A stretch of 64,000 bases of DNA from Micromonospora sp. RP3T (GTDB lineage: Bacteria > Actinomycetota > Actinomycetes > Mycobacteriales > Micromonosporaceae): NCBI RefSeq assembly GCF_003027925.1, contig NZ_PYPS01000010.1, forward strand, positions 62,001 through 126,000. Reading direction: 5' to 3'. The notes below the pieces were generated by a model, which searched no databases, was not told where the DNA came from, and saw only the letters and a program-made list of their open reading frames with translations. Positions 32,153-41,161 of the stretch are shown in pieces. The translations under genes and the position numbers were made by a program. Position 1 is the stretch's first letter. Each line of letters opens with the position of its first letter.

Positions 32153-32194
32153 GGCTTGTCTCCTTCTGGCGTCGAACGGGGTCGACCACCACGA

Positions 32195-32217
32195 AACAGG
32201 AGTCAAAGATTCCTCTT
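32195..32217. promoter_or_regulatory. Putative NsrR operator (11-1-11 inverted repeat)
   Basis: AACAGGAGTCA - A - AGATTCCTCTT: two 11-base half-sites with one central base, 8 of 11 positions complementary. This is the arrangement described for Streptomyces NsrR sites at hmp genes, and it lies in the hmp-nsrR divergent space. Confidence 0.7.
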
Positions 32218-32305
32218 CAGGGTCCAAGGTCCCGGAACGGACGTGGCGCGGATCACCGTCGATCGGCCCGTGTCGCCCACGGCGTCCAGTGACTACTGTC
32301 GTGGT

Positions 32306-32743
32306 GTGAGGCTCAACCGGTCGACCGACATGGCGCTGCGAATCGCCATGCTGACCGCGGCGTCCCCGGTCCGGGCCACGGTGGACGAGTTGGCCACCCG
32401 GCTCGCCCTGCCCCGCAGCCACGTGGCCAAGGTGGTGCAGCGGTTGCAGCGGCTCGGCGTCCTGGTCACCATCCGGGGCCGCTCCGGCGGGGTGGCCTTC
32501 GCCGAGCACGCCGGCGACGTGACCGTCGCCGCGGTGGTGCGCGCCTTCGAGGGCGACGACGAGGTGGTCAACTGCGCCGAACCGGCCTGCCCGCTGGTCA
32601 CCGGCTGTCGGCTGCGCGGCGAGCTGCGCCGGGCCCAGGCCGCGTTCCTCGCCGTGCTCGACGGCGTACGCCTCGGCGACCTGGTCGACGGCCCGGCCGG
32701 CCCGCTGCTGCTCAGCCTCGGCGCCCGGCCGGCCGTCCCCTGA
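32306..32743 (+). CDS. nsrR: Rrf2-family nitric-oxide sensor NsrR
   Basis: 145 residues from GTG 32306. Winged helix MRLNRSTDMALRIAML, DELATRLALPRSHVAKVVQRL, and the iron-sulfur ligand region VNCAEPACPLVTGC with three cysteines, as in NsrR. It should bind a 4Fe-4S cluster and release DNA on NO exposure, derepressing the divergent hmp gene. A TACTGT box at 32294-32299 ends seven bases before the start, so its mRNA may be leaderless. The methyltransferase start overlaps its stop by one base. Confidence 0.93.
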   Translation: MRLNRSTDMALRIAMLTAASPVRATVDELATRLALPRSHVAKVVQRLQRLGVLVTIRGRSGGVAFAEHAGDVTVAAVVRAFEGDDEVVNCAEPACPLVTGCRLRGELRRAQAAFLAVLDGVRLGDLVDGPAGPLLLSLGARPAVP

Positions 32744-33375
32744 TGGGCGTCTCGCACCCGGTCTTCGCCCGGCTCTTCGCCCGGGCCAGCGTCGCGATGG
32801 ACGCCGCCGGCGCGGCCACGCACCGGGGGCGCCTGGTCGCCGGGTTGCACGGCCGGGCGGTCGAGGTCGGCGCCGGCAACGGACGCAACCTGCCGCACTA
32901 CCCGCCGACCGTGACCCGGGTGCTCGCCGTGGAGCCGGAACCCCGGCTGCGCGCCCTCGCCCGGGCCGCCGCGACCACCGCCCCGGTTCCGGTGTCTGTC
33001 GCCGCCGGTGTGGCCGAGGCGCTCCCGGTCGCCGACGGCGCCGTCGACGTGGTGGTGCTGTCGCTGGTGCTCTGCTCGGTGCCCGACCAGGCGGTGGCGC
33101 TGCGCGAGGCGCGCCGGGTGCTCCGGCCCGGCGGCGAGCTGCGCTTCTACGAGCACGTGGTCGCGTCGACACCGGGCCTGCGCCGGGCCCAGCGGCTCGC
33201 CGACGCGACGCTCTGGCCGCTGCTCTGCGCCGGCTGCCACACCGCCCGCGACACCGTGGGCGCGATCCGGGCCGCCGGCTTCACCGTGACCGGGCTGGAC
33301 CGGTTCCGTTTCCCCGCCGCCGGGATCCCGGCGCCCGCCTCGCCGCACGTGCTCGGCACCGCGACCCGCGCCTGA
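32743..33375 (+). CDS. Class I SAM-dependent methyltransferase
   Basis: 210 residues. SAM motif I AVEVGAGNGRNLPHY, motif II acidic end VLAVEPEP, post-II region ALPVADGAVDVVVLSLVLCSVPD and VLRPGGELRFYEHV place it with the methyltransferase-11 group (UbiE/menaquinone-like and small-lipid methyltransferases). Its ATG shares a base with the nsrR stop (TGATG), so it is likely co-translated with nsrR. Whether it has a part in NO response is unknown; such nsrR-linked genes are seldom characterised. Confidence 0.9.
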   Translation: MGVSHPVFARLFARASVAMDAAGAATHRGRLVAGLHGRAVEVGAGNGRNLPHYPPTVTRVLAVEPEPRLRALARAAATTAPVPVSVAAGVAEALPVADGAVDVVVLSLVLCSVPDQAVALREARRVLRPGGELRFYEHVVASTPGLRRAQRLADATLWPLLCAGCHTARDTVGAIRAAGFTVTGLDRFRFPAAGIPAPASPHVLGTATRA

Positions 33376-33397
33376 CCGTCCGCGTGCCCACGCGCGG

Positions 33398-33429
33398 GGA
33401 CGCCGGCCGGTGACTGCCGGCCGGCGTCC
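33398..33429. terminator. Bidirectional terminator hairpin
   Basis: Perfect 13-bp stem, 33398-33410 with 33417-33429, loop TGACTG. Separates the converging methyltransferase and SGNH hydrolase genes. Confidence 0.82.
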
Positions 33430-33479
33430 TCAGCGCCCGCTGGTCGGGTGGCGTCCGCTCCCGCTGGGCCGGGGTGGCG

Positions 33480-34736
33480 TCAGCTCACGCTGATCGTGCC
33501 GTCCGGGGCGCGGACGCAGGACACGGCGCGGGCCCCGGTCACCGCCGCTCCGCTCAGGCAGCGGCCGAGCACCTGGTGGCCGGCGGCGCTCGGGTGCCAC
33601 GACTCCTGGCAGGTCTGGAAGTAGGTGCCGCAGGCGTTCGCGATCCGCTGGATGTCCAGCTTGTCGTAGCCGGAGAGGCTGGTCACGAAGGTGCCGCTCG
33701 GGCCGTCCATCAGCCGGATCGGGGTGGCCAGCGTGTTGGCCGGGCTGCCCGCCGACTCGCAGAGCCGGGCGCCGTCGAACGCCCGCTGCACGTTCAGGTA
33801 GACCAGGTCGTCGGCCGGGAACTCGGCGGCCAGCGTGCCGCGAACGGAGCTGACCAGCGTGCCGAGCCCCTGGGAGAAGCGCTGGCCCGGGGCCAGGCTG
33901 GCGCGGTGGATGGGGCAGCCGGCCGCGTACCGCTCCGCGCCCAGCGCGCGGAACTTGTCCCGGGTGTCGTCCCGGCTGTCCTCGCTCCAGTAGCTCTGGT
34001 CCAGCTCGTACGGCAGTGGGTTGGTGTAGTCCTGGAACACCACCCGGTGCTGGCCGTCCGCGTCGACCTCGTCGAGCGTGGTGAGCAGTTGCCGCAGCGC
34101 CGCCGTGGTCTCCGCGGTGGCGGCCGAGAACTGCGCGGCGGTGCCCAGGTCGGCGTCGGTGCACGGCTTCTGCTCCACCGGCCCGCCCAGGTACGCCCAG
34201 AACTCCCACCAGCCCGTCCACGCGTCCGCGATGAACCGGTTGGCGCACTTCTCCGCCACGCTGCCGAACGTGAAGGAGCTGTTGTTCGAGCCGAGCCCGA
34301 CGAGCACCAGGTCGATGTCGTGGGTCCGGGCCACCGAGCGGAGCTGGTCGAGCTGGGCGGCCACCTGCCGGCCCTTGGCGCGGCCGGCCGAGGCGTTGGC
34401 GATGTCGTAGGGCTGCCCGCCCGAGCAGGCCAGGTTGAACCGCGCGGCGATGCCCGGCAGGTCGGCCCGGAACAGCGAGGCGTTCGGTGAGCGGTGGCAG
34501 AAGTAGGCGTTGGCGTTCGCCGCCGACCACCCGGGGAAGCCCTGCGCGACGCCGTTGACGTCGACCACCGGGGCGTACCCGCCGGCGCCCTCGCCACTGA
34601 TGAAGCTGTCACCCAACGCCACCGCGGCGGTGGGCAGCGCCGCGGCGGCGGGCGCGGCGGGCGCCACGGCGGCCGGCAGCGCTGCCGTGGCGAGCGCCAG
34701 CGCCGCCACGAGCACGGAACGACGGAACACGGACAT
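33480..34736 (-). CDS. Secreted SGNH/GDSL-family lipase or esterase
   Basis: 418 residues from ATG 34736 (GAGG at good spacing). A signal peptide (SVLVAALALATAALPAAVAPAAPAAA cut near residue 30; written here in parts: LVAALALATAALP, AAVAPAAPAAA) precedes block I VALGDSFISGEGAGGY (catalytic Ser), block III VLVGLGSNNSSF, and block V ESWHPSAAGHQVLG with the Asp/His-type pair DxxH replaced by SWHP. Six or more cysteines suggest disulfides. It is like the large actinobacterial SGNH hydrolases (Streptomyces esterase group). Likely acts on esters outside the cell; the substrate is not evident. Confidence 0.9.
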   Translation of the reverse strand: MSVFRRSVLVAALALATAALPAAVAPAAPAAAALPTAAVALGDSFISGEGAGGYAPVVDVNGVAQGFPGWSAANANAYFCHRSPNASLFRADLPGIAARFNLACSGGQPYDIANASAGRAKGRQVAAQLDQLRSVARTHDIDLVLVGLGSNNSSFTFGSVAEKCANRFIADAWTGWWEFWAYLGGPVEQKPCTDADLGTAAQFSAATAETTAALRQLLTTLDEVDADGQHRVVFQDYTNPLPYELDQSYWSEDSRDDTRDKFRALGAERYAAGCPIHRASLAPGQRFSQGLGTLVSSVRGTLAAEFPADDLVYLNVQRAFDGARLCESAGSPANTLATPIRLMDGPSGTFVTSLSGYDKLDIQRIANACGTYFQTCQESWHPSAAGHQVLGRCLSGAAVTGARAVSCVRAPDGTISVS

Positions 34737-35006
34737 GCCCCACCTCACCCTCACACATAGAAACGTGAAAGATCCTCTGAGGTGGCGATCACATCACGGG
34801 CGTGTGACGGGCGTCAATGCCCGGACACGTGGTCACGACCGGTGTTCACAATCCGCCCGCGAGCGACCGGGAAGACGAGCGGCGGCCCGGTCGTTGTCGG
34901 GCAGGGACGCCTTTCCGTCGTCGTCGGGCACCGCCGCCGGGGGCGGCCCGCAGGTCGACCGGGCAACACCGCACCCGGGTGCATCGGACCTGTCGGAGCG
35001 CCGGGC

Positions 35007-35012
35007 TAGGCT
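35007..35012 (+). promoter_or_regulatory. Candidate -10 box of the topoisomerase IV operon
   Basis: TAGGCT within GGGCTAGGCT, 86 bases before the TTG start of parE. No convincing -35 partner is visible. The 362-base gap 34737-35098 also contains the SGNH gene promoter region and a TCACGGGCGTGTGACGGGCG patch with repeated GGGCG; nothing else is recognisable. Confidence 0.3.
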
Positions 35013-35098
35013 CGCTGCGGCGCGCCGCGCCCGGCGATCGCCGTGGGACCGCTCACGGTGAACGGCACCACACCGCCGAGACCTGGGAGTACGACCAG

Positions 35099-37156
35099 TT
35101 GACCGCACAGCCTGAGACGCTCTACGGGGCCGACGACCTGACCCATCTGGAGGGCCTCGACGCCGTCCGCAAGCGCCCCGGCATGTACATCGGCTCCACC
35201 GACAGCCGTGGCGTGGGTCACCTCGTCAACGAGATCCTCGACAACTCCACCGACGAGGGTGTCGCGGGTCACGCCACCGCCGTCGACGTGATCCTGCACG
35301 CCGACGGCTCGGTCCAGGTCGACGACGACGGCCGCGGCATCCCCACCGACGTGCACGCCAAGTCCGGCATCTCCGGCGTCGAGCTGGTGCTCACCCGGCT
35401 GCACGCCGGAGGCAAGTTCGGCGGCTCCGGCTACAAGACCTCCGGCGGCCTGCACGGCGTCGGCGCCTCCGCCGTCAACGCGCTCTCCCGCCGCTTCGAC
35501 GTCACGGTCCGCCGCGCCGGCAAGGTGCACGCCATGTCGTTCCGCCACGGCGTACCGGGGATCTTCGACGGCGACGGCCCGGACGCGCCGTTCACCCCCG
35601 GTCCCGGTCTCCAGGTCGTCGGCGCGGTGAAGCGCGGCCAGCGCACCGGCACCTCGATCCGTTGGTGGCACGACCCGCGGTACTTCGAGACCGGCGCCAC
35701 GCTCGACACCGCGGCGGTCCGGCTCAAGCTGCGCAACACCGCCTTCCTGGTCCCCGGCGTGGCCTACCGGCTGCGCGACGAGACCGGCGAGGAGGCGGTC
35801 GAGGAGCGTTTCCACTTCCCCGACGGCCTGACCGACATGGTGGAGTTCCTCGCCCCGGCCGGTGACCGCCCGGTCTCCGGCACGCTGCTGGTCACCGGCG
35901 AGGGCACCTACCGCGAGAACGCCGCCGACGCCAACGGCGTCATGCAGTCCAACGTGCAGCGTCGCGCCGAGGTCGAGATCGCGTTCCGCTGGGGCACCGG
36001 CTACGACCGCACCGTCGAGTGCTTCACCAACACCATCCGCAACGCCCACGGCGGCACCCACCGCAAGGGCTTCGAGCGCGCGCTGGCCCGCACTCTCGCG
36101 GAGGCCGCCCGCACCACCCGGGGTCTGCTCAAGCCCAAGGAGGACGCGCCCACCCTGGACGACGTCCTGGAGGGCATGACCGCTGTGGTGCACGTGCGCA
36201 TCCCGGAGCCGCAGTTCACCTCGCAGACCAAGGACGAGCTCTCCACGGCCGGCATCACCAAGGTGCTCCAGGGTCTGGTCGAGGCGCACCTCAAGAGCTG
36301 GCTGGACGACCGCCGCACCAAGGCCGAGGCCCGCACGGTGCTCCAGAAGATCGTCGACGCGGCCCGGGTCCGGCTCACCCAGAAGCAGCAGAAGGACGCC
36401 GCCCGCCGCAAGACCGCGCTGGAGGGCGCGGCCATGCCGGCCAAGCTGGTCGACTGCCGCGCCGGAGGCATCGACAGAAGTGAATTGTTCATCGTGGAGG
36501 GGGACAGCGCCCTCGGGACAGGGCGCCTGGCCCGATCCGCCGAGTACCAGGCCCTGCTGCCGATCCGCGGCAAGATCCTCAACGTGCAGAAGGCCAACCT
36601 CCAGCAGGTGCTGGACAATGCCGAGTGCGCGGCGATCGTGCAGGTGCTGGGCGCCGGCTCCGGACGGACGTTCGACCTGTCCACGCTGCGCTACGGCCGC
36701 GTCCTGATCATGGCGGACGCGGACGTCGACGGCGCGCACATCCGGACGCTGCTGATCACGCTCTTCGCCCGCTACATGCGCCCGCTGATCGAGGCCGGCC
36801 GGCTCTACGCCGCGATGCCGCCCCTGCACAAGATCACCACCAGGGGGCGTAACCCGCAGACCGTCTACACCTACACCCAGGCCGAGATGGAGGCGACGGT
36901 CCGCAAGCTGGAGAAGGCCGGCAAGCAGATCGTCACCCCGATCCCGCGCTTCAAGGGCCTCGGCGAGATGGACGCCGACGAGCTGTGGGAGACCACCATG
37001 AACCCGGCCACCCGGGCGGTCCGCCGGATCACGCTCGACGACGTCGACGCCGCCGAGCGGATCCTCGAACTGCTCATGGGGGAGAAGGTCGAGCCCCGCC
37101 GCAACTGGCTCATCGACTCCGCCGACCGCGTCGACCGCGACGCCATCGACGCCTGA
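35099..37156 (+). CDS. parE: DNA topoisomerase IV subunit B (GyrB-like)
   Basis: 685 residues. GHKL ATPase: LVNEILDNSTDEGVAGHA and VDDDGRGIPTDVHAKSG; transducer region; Toprim motifs FIVEGDSALGT and IMADADVDGAHIR; LLPIRGKILNVQKANL. The EGDSALGT form is that of the second actinobacterial type IIA enzyme rather than GyrB. The family start MTAQPETLYGADDLTHLEGL coincides with TTG 35099, preceded by GGGAG at nine bases. It is followed 32 bases later by the A subunit. Together they decatenate replicated chromosomes. The open frame upstream of the TTG shows no start with better support. Confidence 0.95.
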   Translation: MTAQPETLYGADDLTHLEGLDAVRKRPGMYIGSTDSRGVGHLVNEILDNSTDEGVAGHATAVDVILHADGSVQVDDDGRGIPTDVHAKSGISGVELVLTRLHAGGKFGGSGYKTSGGLHGVGASAVNALSRRFDVTVRRAGKVHAMSFRHGVPGIFDGDGPDAPFTPGPGLQVVGAVKRGQRTGTSIRWWHDPRYFETGATLDTAAVRLKLRNTAFLVPGVAYRLRDETGEEAVEERFHFPDGLTDMVEFLAPAGDRPVSGTLLVTGEGTYRENAADANGVMQSNVQRRAEVEIAFRWGTGYDRTVECFTNTIRNAHGGTHRKGFERALARTLAEAARTTRGLLKPKEDAPTLDDVLEGMTAVVHVRIPEPQFTSQTKDELSTAGITKVLQGLVEAHLKSWLDDRRTKAEARTVLQKIVDAARVRLTQKQQKDAARRKTALEGAAMPAKLVDCRAGGIDRSELFIVEGDSALGTGRLARSAEYQALLPIRGKILNVQKANLQQVLDNAECAAIVQVLGAGSGRTFDLSTLRYGRVLIMADADVDGAHIRTLLITLFARYMRPLIEAGRLYAAMPPLHKITTRGRNPQTVYTYTQAEMEATVRKLEKAGKQIVTPIPRFKGLGEMDADELWETTMNPATRAVRRITLDDVDAAERILELLMGEKVEPRRNWLIDSADRVDRDAIDA

Positions 37157-37188
37157 CCACCGCGTTCGTTTCGGAAGGAAGCTGCACC

Positions 37189-39678
37189 ATGGCACGCCGC
37201 AAGGACGACCGCGCGAAGGCCGACCTCTCCGCCTTCGACCAGGCCGGCGCCCGGGTCTTCGACAACCCGCTGGTCACCGAGGTTTCCGACTCCTACCTGG
37301 AGTACGCGTTCTCGGTCATCCACTCCCGCGCCCTGCCGGACGCCCGGGACGGGCTCAAGCCCGTGCACCGGCGCATCCTGTGGTCGATGCACGAGTCGGG
37401 GTTCCGGCCGGACCGCTCCCACGTCAAGTCGGCCCGCGTGGTCGGCGACGTGATGGGTCGCTACCACCCGCACGGCGACACCGCGATCTACGACGCCATG
37501 GTGCGACTCGCGCAGGACTTCTCGCTCAACGTCCCGCTCATCGACGGGCACGGCAACTTCGGCAGCCCGGACGACGGACCGGCCGCCGCGCGTTACACGG
37601 AAGCCCGGATGTCGCGGGAGGCCATGCTGCTCGTCGGCGAGCTGGGTGAGGACACCGTCGACGTCGAGCCCAACTACGACGGCTCGCTGACCCAGCCCAC
37701 CGTGCTGCCGGCCGCCTTCCCGAACCTGCTGGTCAACGGCGCGTCCGGGATCGCGGTCGGGATGGCGACCAACATGATTCCGCACAACCTCGGCGAGGTG
37801 GTCCAGGCCGCCCGCTGGCTGATCAACCACCCGGACGCCACGCTCGACAAGCTCATGGAGTTCGTGCCCGGCCCCGACCTGCCCACCGGCGGGCTGCTGC
37901 TCGGCCTGGACGAGGTGCGCCGGGCGTACGAGACCGGGCGCGGCGTGGTGCGGATGCGTGGCCGGGTGGAGATCGGCCCGCTGGAGGGCAGCCGGGGCCG
38001 GCAGGCCATCACCGTCACCGAGCTGCCGTACGGCGTCGGCGCCGAGAAGGTCATCGCGGCCATCACCAACGAGGTCAACAAGACCAAGCGGCTGACCGGC
38101 ATCGCCGACGTCAAGGACCTCACCGACCGGGAGAACGGCACCCGCCTGGTGGTCGAGTGCAAGGTCGGCGTCAACCCGCAGGCGCTGCTGGCCGACCTCT
38201 ACCGGCTGACCCCGCTGGAGCAGTCCTTCGGCGTGAACAACCTGGTGCTGGTGGACGGCCAGCCGCGCACGCTCGGGCTCAAGGAGCTGCTGGAGGTGTT
38301 CCTGTCCCACCGCTACGAGGTGGTGACCCGGCGCACCGCGTACCGCAAGCGCAAGCGGGAGGAGCGGCTGCACCTGGTCGACGGGCTGCTGATCGCGCTG
38401 CTCGACATCGACAGGGTCGTGAAGCTGATCCGGGCCAGCGAGGACGCCCAGGCCGCCAAGGACGGCCTGATGCAGCGGTTCACGCTCTCCGAGATCCAGG
38501 CCAGCTACATCCTGGACACCCCGTTGCGTCGGCTGACCAGGTACGACCGGCTGGAGCTGGAGACCGAGCAGGAGAAGCTGCGCGGCGAGATCGCCGAGCT
38601 GTCGACGATCCTGGACGACGAGAAGGTGCTGCGGAAGCTGGTCTCCGACGAGCTGGCCGCGGTGGTGAAGCAGTTCGGCGTGCCGCGGCGCACCACCCTC
38701 GTCGACGGCGACCTGAAGGAGGTCCTCGCCGCCTCGGTGCCGGCCGGCCCGCTGGAGGTCGCCGACGATCCGTGCCAGGTGATTCTCTCCGCGACCGGGC
38801 TGGTCGCCCGCACCGCGGCCGAGTCGGAGGAGGCGGCCGAGGCGCGTCGCCGCAGCGGCCGGGTCAAGCACGACGCGGTACGCGCGGTGGCGCACTCCAC
38901 CGCCCGGGGGCGGGTGCTGCTGGTCACCAGCGCCGGCCGGGCGTTCAAGATCGACGTCTTGCCGTTGCCGGTGCTGCCGGAGCAGTCCGGCACGGTGTCG
39001 CTGCGCGGCGGCATGTCGGCCGCCGAGCTGGCGCCGTTGGCGCCGGGGGAGACCGTGGTCGGGTTGGCGCCGCTGGGCCCGTCCGCCGAGGGGTCGCCCG
39101 GTCTGGCGCTGGGCACCCGGCAAGGCGTGGTGAAGGTGTGCGCGCCCGACTGGCCGGTCCGCTCGGACGAGTTCGAGGTGATCTCGCTGCGGGAGGGCGA
39201 CGAGGTGGTCGGCGCGTCCTGGCTGGCCGACGGCACCGAGGCGCTGGCATTCGTCTCCTCGGAGGCGTCGTTGCTGCGCTTCCCGGCGTCCCTGGTCCGT
39301 CCGCAGGGTGTCAAGGGCGGCGGGATGGCCGGCATCAACCTCCCGGCGGGGGCGCGGGTGGTCTTCTTCGGCGCGGTCCGCACCGACGATCCGCGGCACG
39401 GCGAGCCGATGGTGGTCACCTCGACCGGCGCCACGGTCAAGGTGACGCCGATGACGGCGTACCCGGCGAAGGGACGGGCGACCGGCGGCGTGCGCGCGCA
39501 GCGGCTCCTCAAGGGCGAGGTGGAGCTGTCGGTGGCCTGGATCGGCCCGCGGCCGGTGGGCGCGACGGCCAACGGTGACCCGGTGGACCTGCCCCCGGCC
39601 GACCCGCGCCGCGACGGTTCCGGCTTCGCCGTGATGCTCGGCCCCACCGTCATCGGCCACCACATCGACCGCGACTGA
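37189..39678 (+). CDS. parC: DNA topoisomerase IV subunit A (GyrA-like)
   Basis: 829 residues, ATG 37189 with GGAAGGA upstream. Winged-helix start LPDARDGLKPVHRRILWSM, RVVGDVMGRYHPHGDTAIYD, and the catalytic tyrosine in ARYTEARMSREAM. Coiled-coil arms and a C-terminal beta-pinwheel (about 500-810) are present, with degenerate versions of the GyrA repeats (GRVLLVTSAGRAFKIDVL, GRATGGVRAQRLLKG) and no true QRRGGKG box. That marks it as topoisomerase IV. Operon with parE. A G-quadruplex motif begins one base after the stop and a 20-bp inverted repeat follows. Confidence 0.95.
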   Translation: MARRKDDRAKADLSAFDQAGARVFDNPLVTEVSDSYLEYAFSVIHSRALPDARDGLKPVHRRILWSMHESGFRPDRSHVKSARVVGDVMGRYHPHGDTAIYDAMVRLAQDFSLNVPLIDGHGNFGSPDDGPAAARYTEARMSREAMLLVGELGEDTVDVEPNYDGSLTQPTVLPAAFPNLLVNGASGIAVGMATNMIPHNLGEVVQAARWLINHPDATLDKLMEFVPGPDLPTGGLLLGLDEVRRAYETGRGVVRMRGRVEIGPLEGSRGRQAITVTELPYGVGAEKVIAAITNEVNKTKRLTGIADVKDLTDRENGTRLVVECKVGVNPQALLADLYRLTPLEQSFGVNNLVLVDGQPRTLGLKELLEVFLSHRYEVVTRRTAYRKRKREERLHLVDGLLIALLDIDRVVKLIRASEDAQAAKDGLMQRFTLSEIQASYILDTPLRRLTRYDRLELETEQEKLRGEIAELSTILDDEKVLRKLVSDELAAVVKQFGVPRRTTLVDGDLKEVLAASVPAGPLEVADDPCQVILSATGLVARTAAESEEAAEARRRSGRVKHDAVRAVAHSTARGRVLLVTSAGRAFKIDVLPLPVLPEQSGTVSLRGGMSAAELAPLAPGETVVGLAPLGPSAEGSPGLALGTRQGVVKVCAPDWPVRSDEFEVISLREGDEVVGASWLADGTEALAFVSSEASLLRFPASLVRPQGVKGGGMAGINLPAGARVVFFGAVRTDDPRHGEPMVVTSTGATVKVTPMTAYPAKGRATGGVRAQRLLKGEVELSVAWIGPRPVGATANGDPVDLPPADPRRDGSGFAVMLGPTVIGHHIDRD

Positions 39679-39702
39679 CCCCACCCCACCCCCACCCCGC
39701 CC
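39679..39702 (-). other. G-quadruplex motif on the minus strand
   Basis: Five runs of 3-5 guanines separated by single bases (C/T) on the minus strand, directly after the parC stop. A strong intramolecular G4 sequence by pattern. Confidence 0.75.
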
Positions 39703-39714
39703 GGCGCGCGCTGA

Positions 39715-39764
39715 TTCACGGAAAGAGTGGCTATTCCGCCCCGGATAGCCACTCTTTCCGTGAA
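39715..39764. terminator. 20-bp perfect inverted repeat, terminator or dispersed hairpin
   Basis: TTCACGGAAAGAGTGGCTAT (39715-39734) pairs perfectly with 39745-39764; the 10-base loop TCCGCCCCGG can pair further. Lies between converging parC and permease genes. Its AT-rich arms are unlike the GC-rich terminators elsewhere in the window. Confidence 0.75.
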
Positions 39765-39783
39765 AGAGGGCCCGGGGCGAGGG

Positions 39784-41091
39784 TCAGGGGGTGGTGTTGC
39801 GGAGGCGGGCGATCAGGCGCATGCCGTGGTAGATCGCCAGGGCGGCGGCGGTGCCCAGCGCGATGCCGTTGAAGGAGAGGTCACCGGCGGTCAGCGTGTA
39901 GTTGGCGGCGCCGACGATCACCGCGACCGCGGCGGTGAACAGGTTGACCGGGTCGTGGAAGTCGACCCGGTTCTCGATCCAGATGCGGGCGCCGAGCACC
40001 GCGATCAGGCCGTACAACGCGGTGGTGGCGCCGCCGAGCACGCCGGCCGGCACGGTGAGGATCAGCGCGCCGAACTTCGGGCAGAGCCCGAGCAGGATCG
40101 CCGTGCCGCCGGCCACCCAGTACGCGGCGGTGGAGTAGACGCGGGTCGCGGCCATCACGCCGATGTTCTCCGCGTACGTGGTGGTGCCGGAACCGCCGCC
40201 GGCGCCGGCCAGCACGGTGGCGACGCCGTCGCCGAGGAACGCGCGGCCCATCTGCCGGTCGAGGTTGCGGCCGGTCATCGCCGCGACCGCCTTGACGTGC
40301 CCGGCGTTCTCCGCGATCAGCACCAGGATGACCGGGATGACCAGCACCACGGCGCGCAGGCTGAAGCTGGGCGTGTGGAACTCCGGCAGCCCCACCCAGG
40401 CGGCCTGCCGCAGCCCGGTGACCGCCTGCTGGTCGAGCTGGCCGGTCAGCGCCGCGACCAGCCAACCGACCACCAAGCCGAGCAGGATCGACAGTCGGGC
40501 CAGGAAACCGCGGAACAGCACGGTGGCGACCAGGATCGCCAGCAGCGTGACCACGGCGATCAGCGGTTGCGCCTTGACGCCGGTGCCGGCGCCGGCACCG
40601 TCCCAGGCGACCGGCGCGAGGTTGAGCCCGATCAGCGCGACGATCGCGCCGGTGACCACCGGCGGCATCAGGGCGTCGATCCACCGGGCGCCGGCCACGT
40701 GCACCACGACGCCGACCAGCGCCAGCGCGGCGCCCGCGACCACGATGCCGCCCAGGGCCGCGCCGATGCCGCCGTCGGTCTTGGCGGCGATCACCGGGGC
40801 GATGAACGCGAACGACGAACCGAGGTACGACGGCAGCCGGTTACCGGTGATCAGCAGGAACAGCAGCGTGCCCAGGCCGGAGAAGAACAGCGTGGTGGCC
40901 GGCGGGAAGCCGGTGATCAGCGGCACGGTGAAGGTGGCGCCGAACATGGCGACCACGTGCTGCACGCCCACCCCGACGGTGCGCGGCCAGGAGAGCCGTT
41001 CGTCGGGACGGACCACGTCGCCGGGGCGTACCGACCGGCCGTCGCCGTGAAGGCTCCACGGGGAGCGGCGGATCGTGGGGAGCTGGGTCAT
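39784..41091 (-). CDS. Uracil/xanthine permease (NCS2 family)
   Basis: 435 residues with about 12-14 hydrophobic segments. NCS2 features: QHVVAMFGATFTVPLITG near the front, the signature IAENAGHVKAVAAMTGR with the conserved Glu, and GSGTTTYAENIGVMAATRVYS, the central substrate loop. UraA/uracil-permease-like, so a proton symporter for uracil or xanthine in the plasma membrane. No riboswitch or pyrimidine gene adjoins it. ATG 41091 has a weak purine-rich site. Convergent with parC. Confidence 0.93.
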   Translation of the reverse strand: MTQLPTIRRSPWSLHGDGRSVRPGDVVRPDERLSWPRTVGVGVQHVVAMFGATFTVPLITGFPPATTLFFSGLGTLLFLLITGNRLPSYLGSSFAFIAPVIAAKTDGGIGAALGGIVVAGAALALVGVVVHVAGARWIDALMPPVVTGAIVALIGLNLAPVAWDGAGAGTGVKAQPLIAVVTLLAILVATVLFRGFLARLSILLGLVVGWLVAALTGQLDQQAVTGLRQAAWVGLPEFHTPSFSLRAVVLVIPVILVLIAENAGHVKAVAAMTGRNLDRQMGRAFLGDGVATVLAGAGGGSGTTTYAENIGVMAATRVYSTAAYWVAGGTAILLGLCPKFGALILTVPAGVLGGATTALYGLIAVLGARIWIENRVDFHDPVNLFTAAVAVIVGAANYTLTAGDLSFNGIALGTAAALAIYHGMRLIARLRNTTP

Positions 41092-41161
41092 CGCCTCGCC
41101 CTTTGTCTCGGGTGACGGGGGCGGGATCGACCCTGGGAGTTGTTTCTAGCACGGGGCCGGG

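Noticed and set aside
35006..37195. 729-codon minus-strand frame
   Set aside because: Antisense shadow of parE.
38157..39578. 473-codon open frame within parC
   Set aside because: Plus-one shadow of the topoisomerase gene, with a Gly/Arg/Ala-rich product.
35099..39678. Housekeeping DNA gyrase gyrB-gyrA
   Set aside because: The Toprim motif reads EGDSALGT, the A subunit lacks a GyrA box, and no dnaA/dnaN/recF neighbours are present, so topoisomerase IV fits better.
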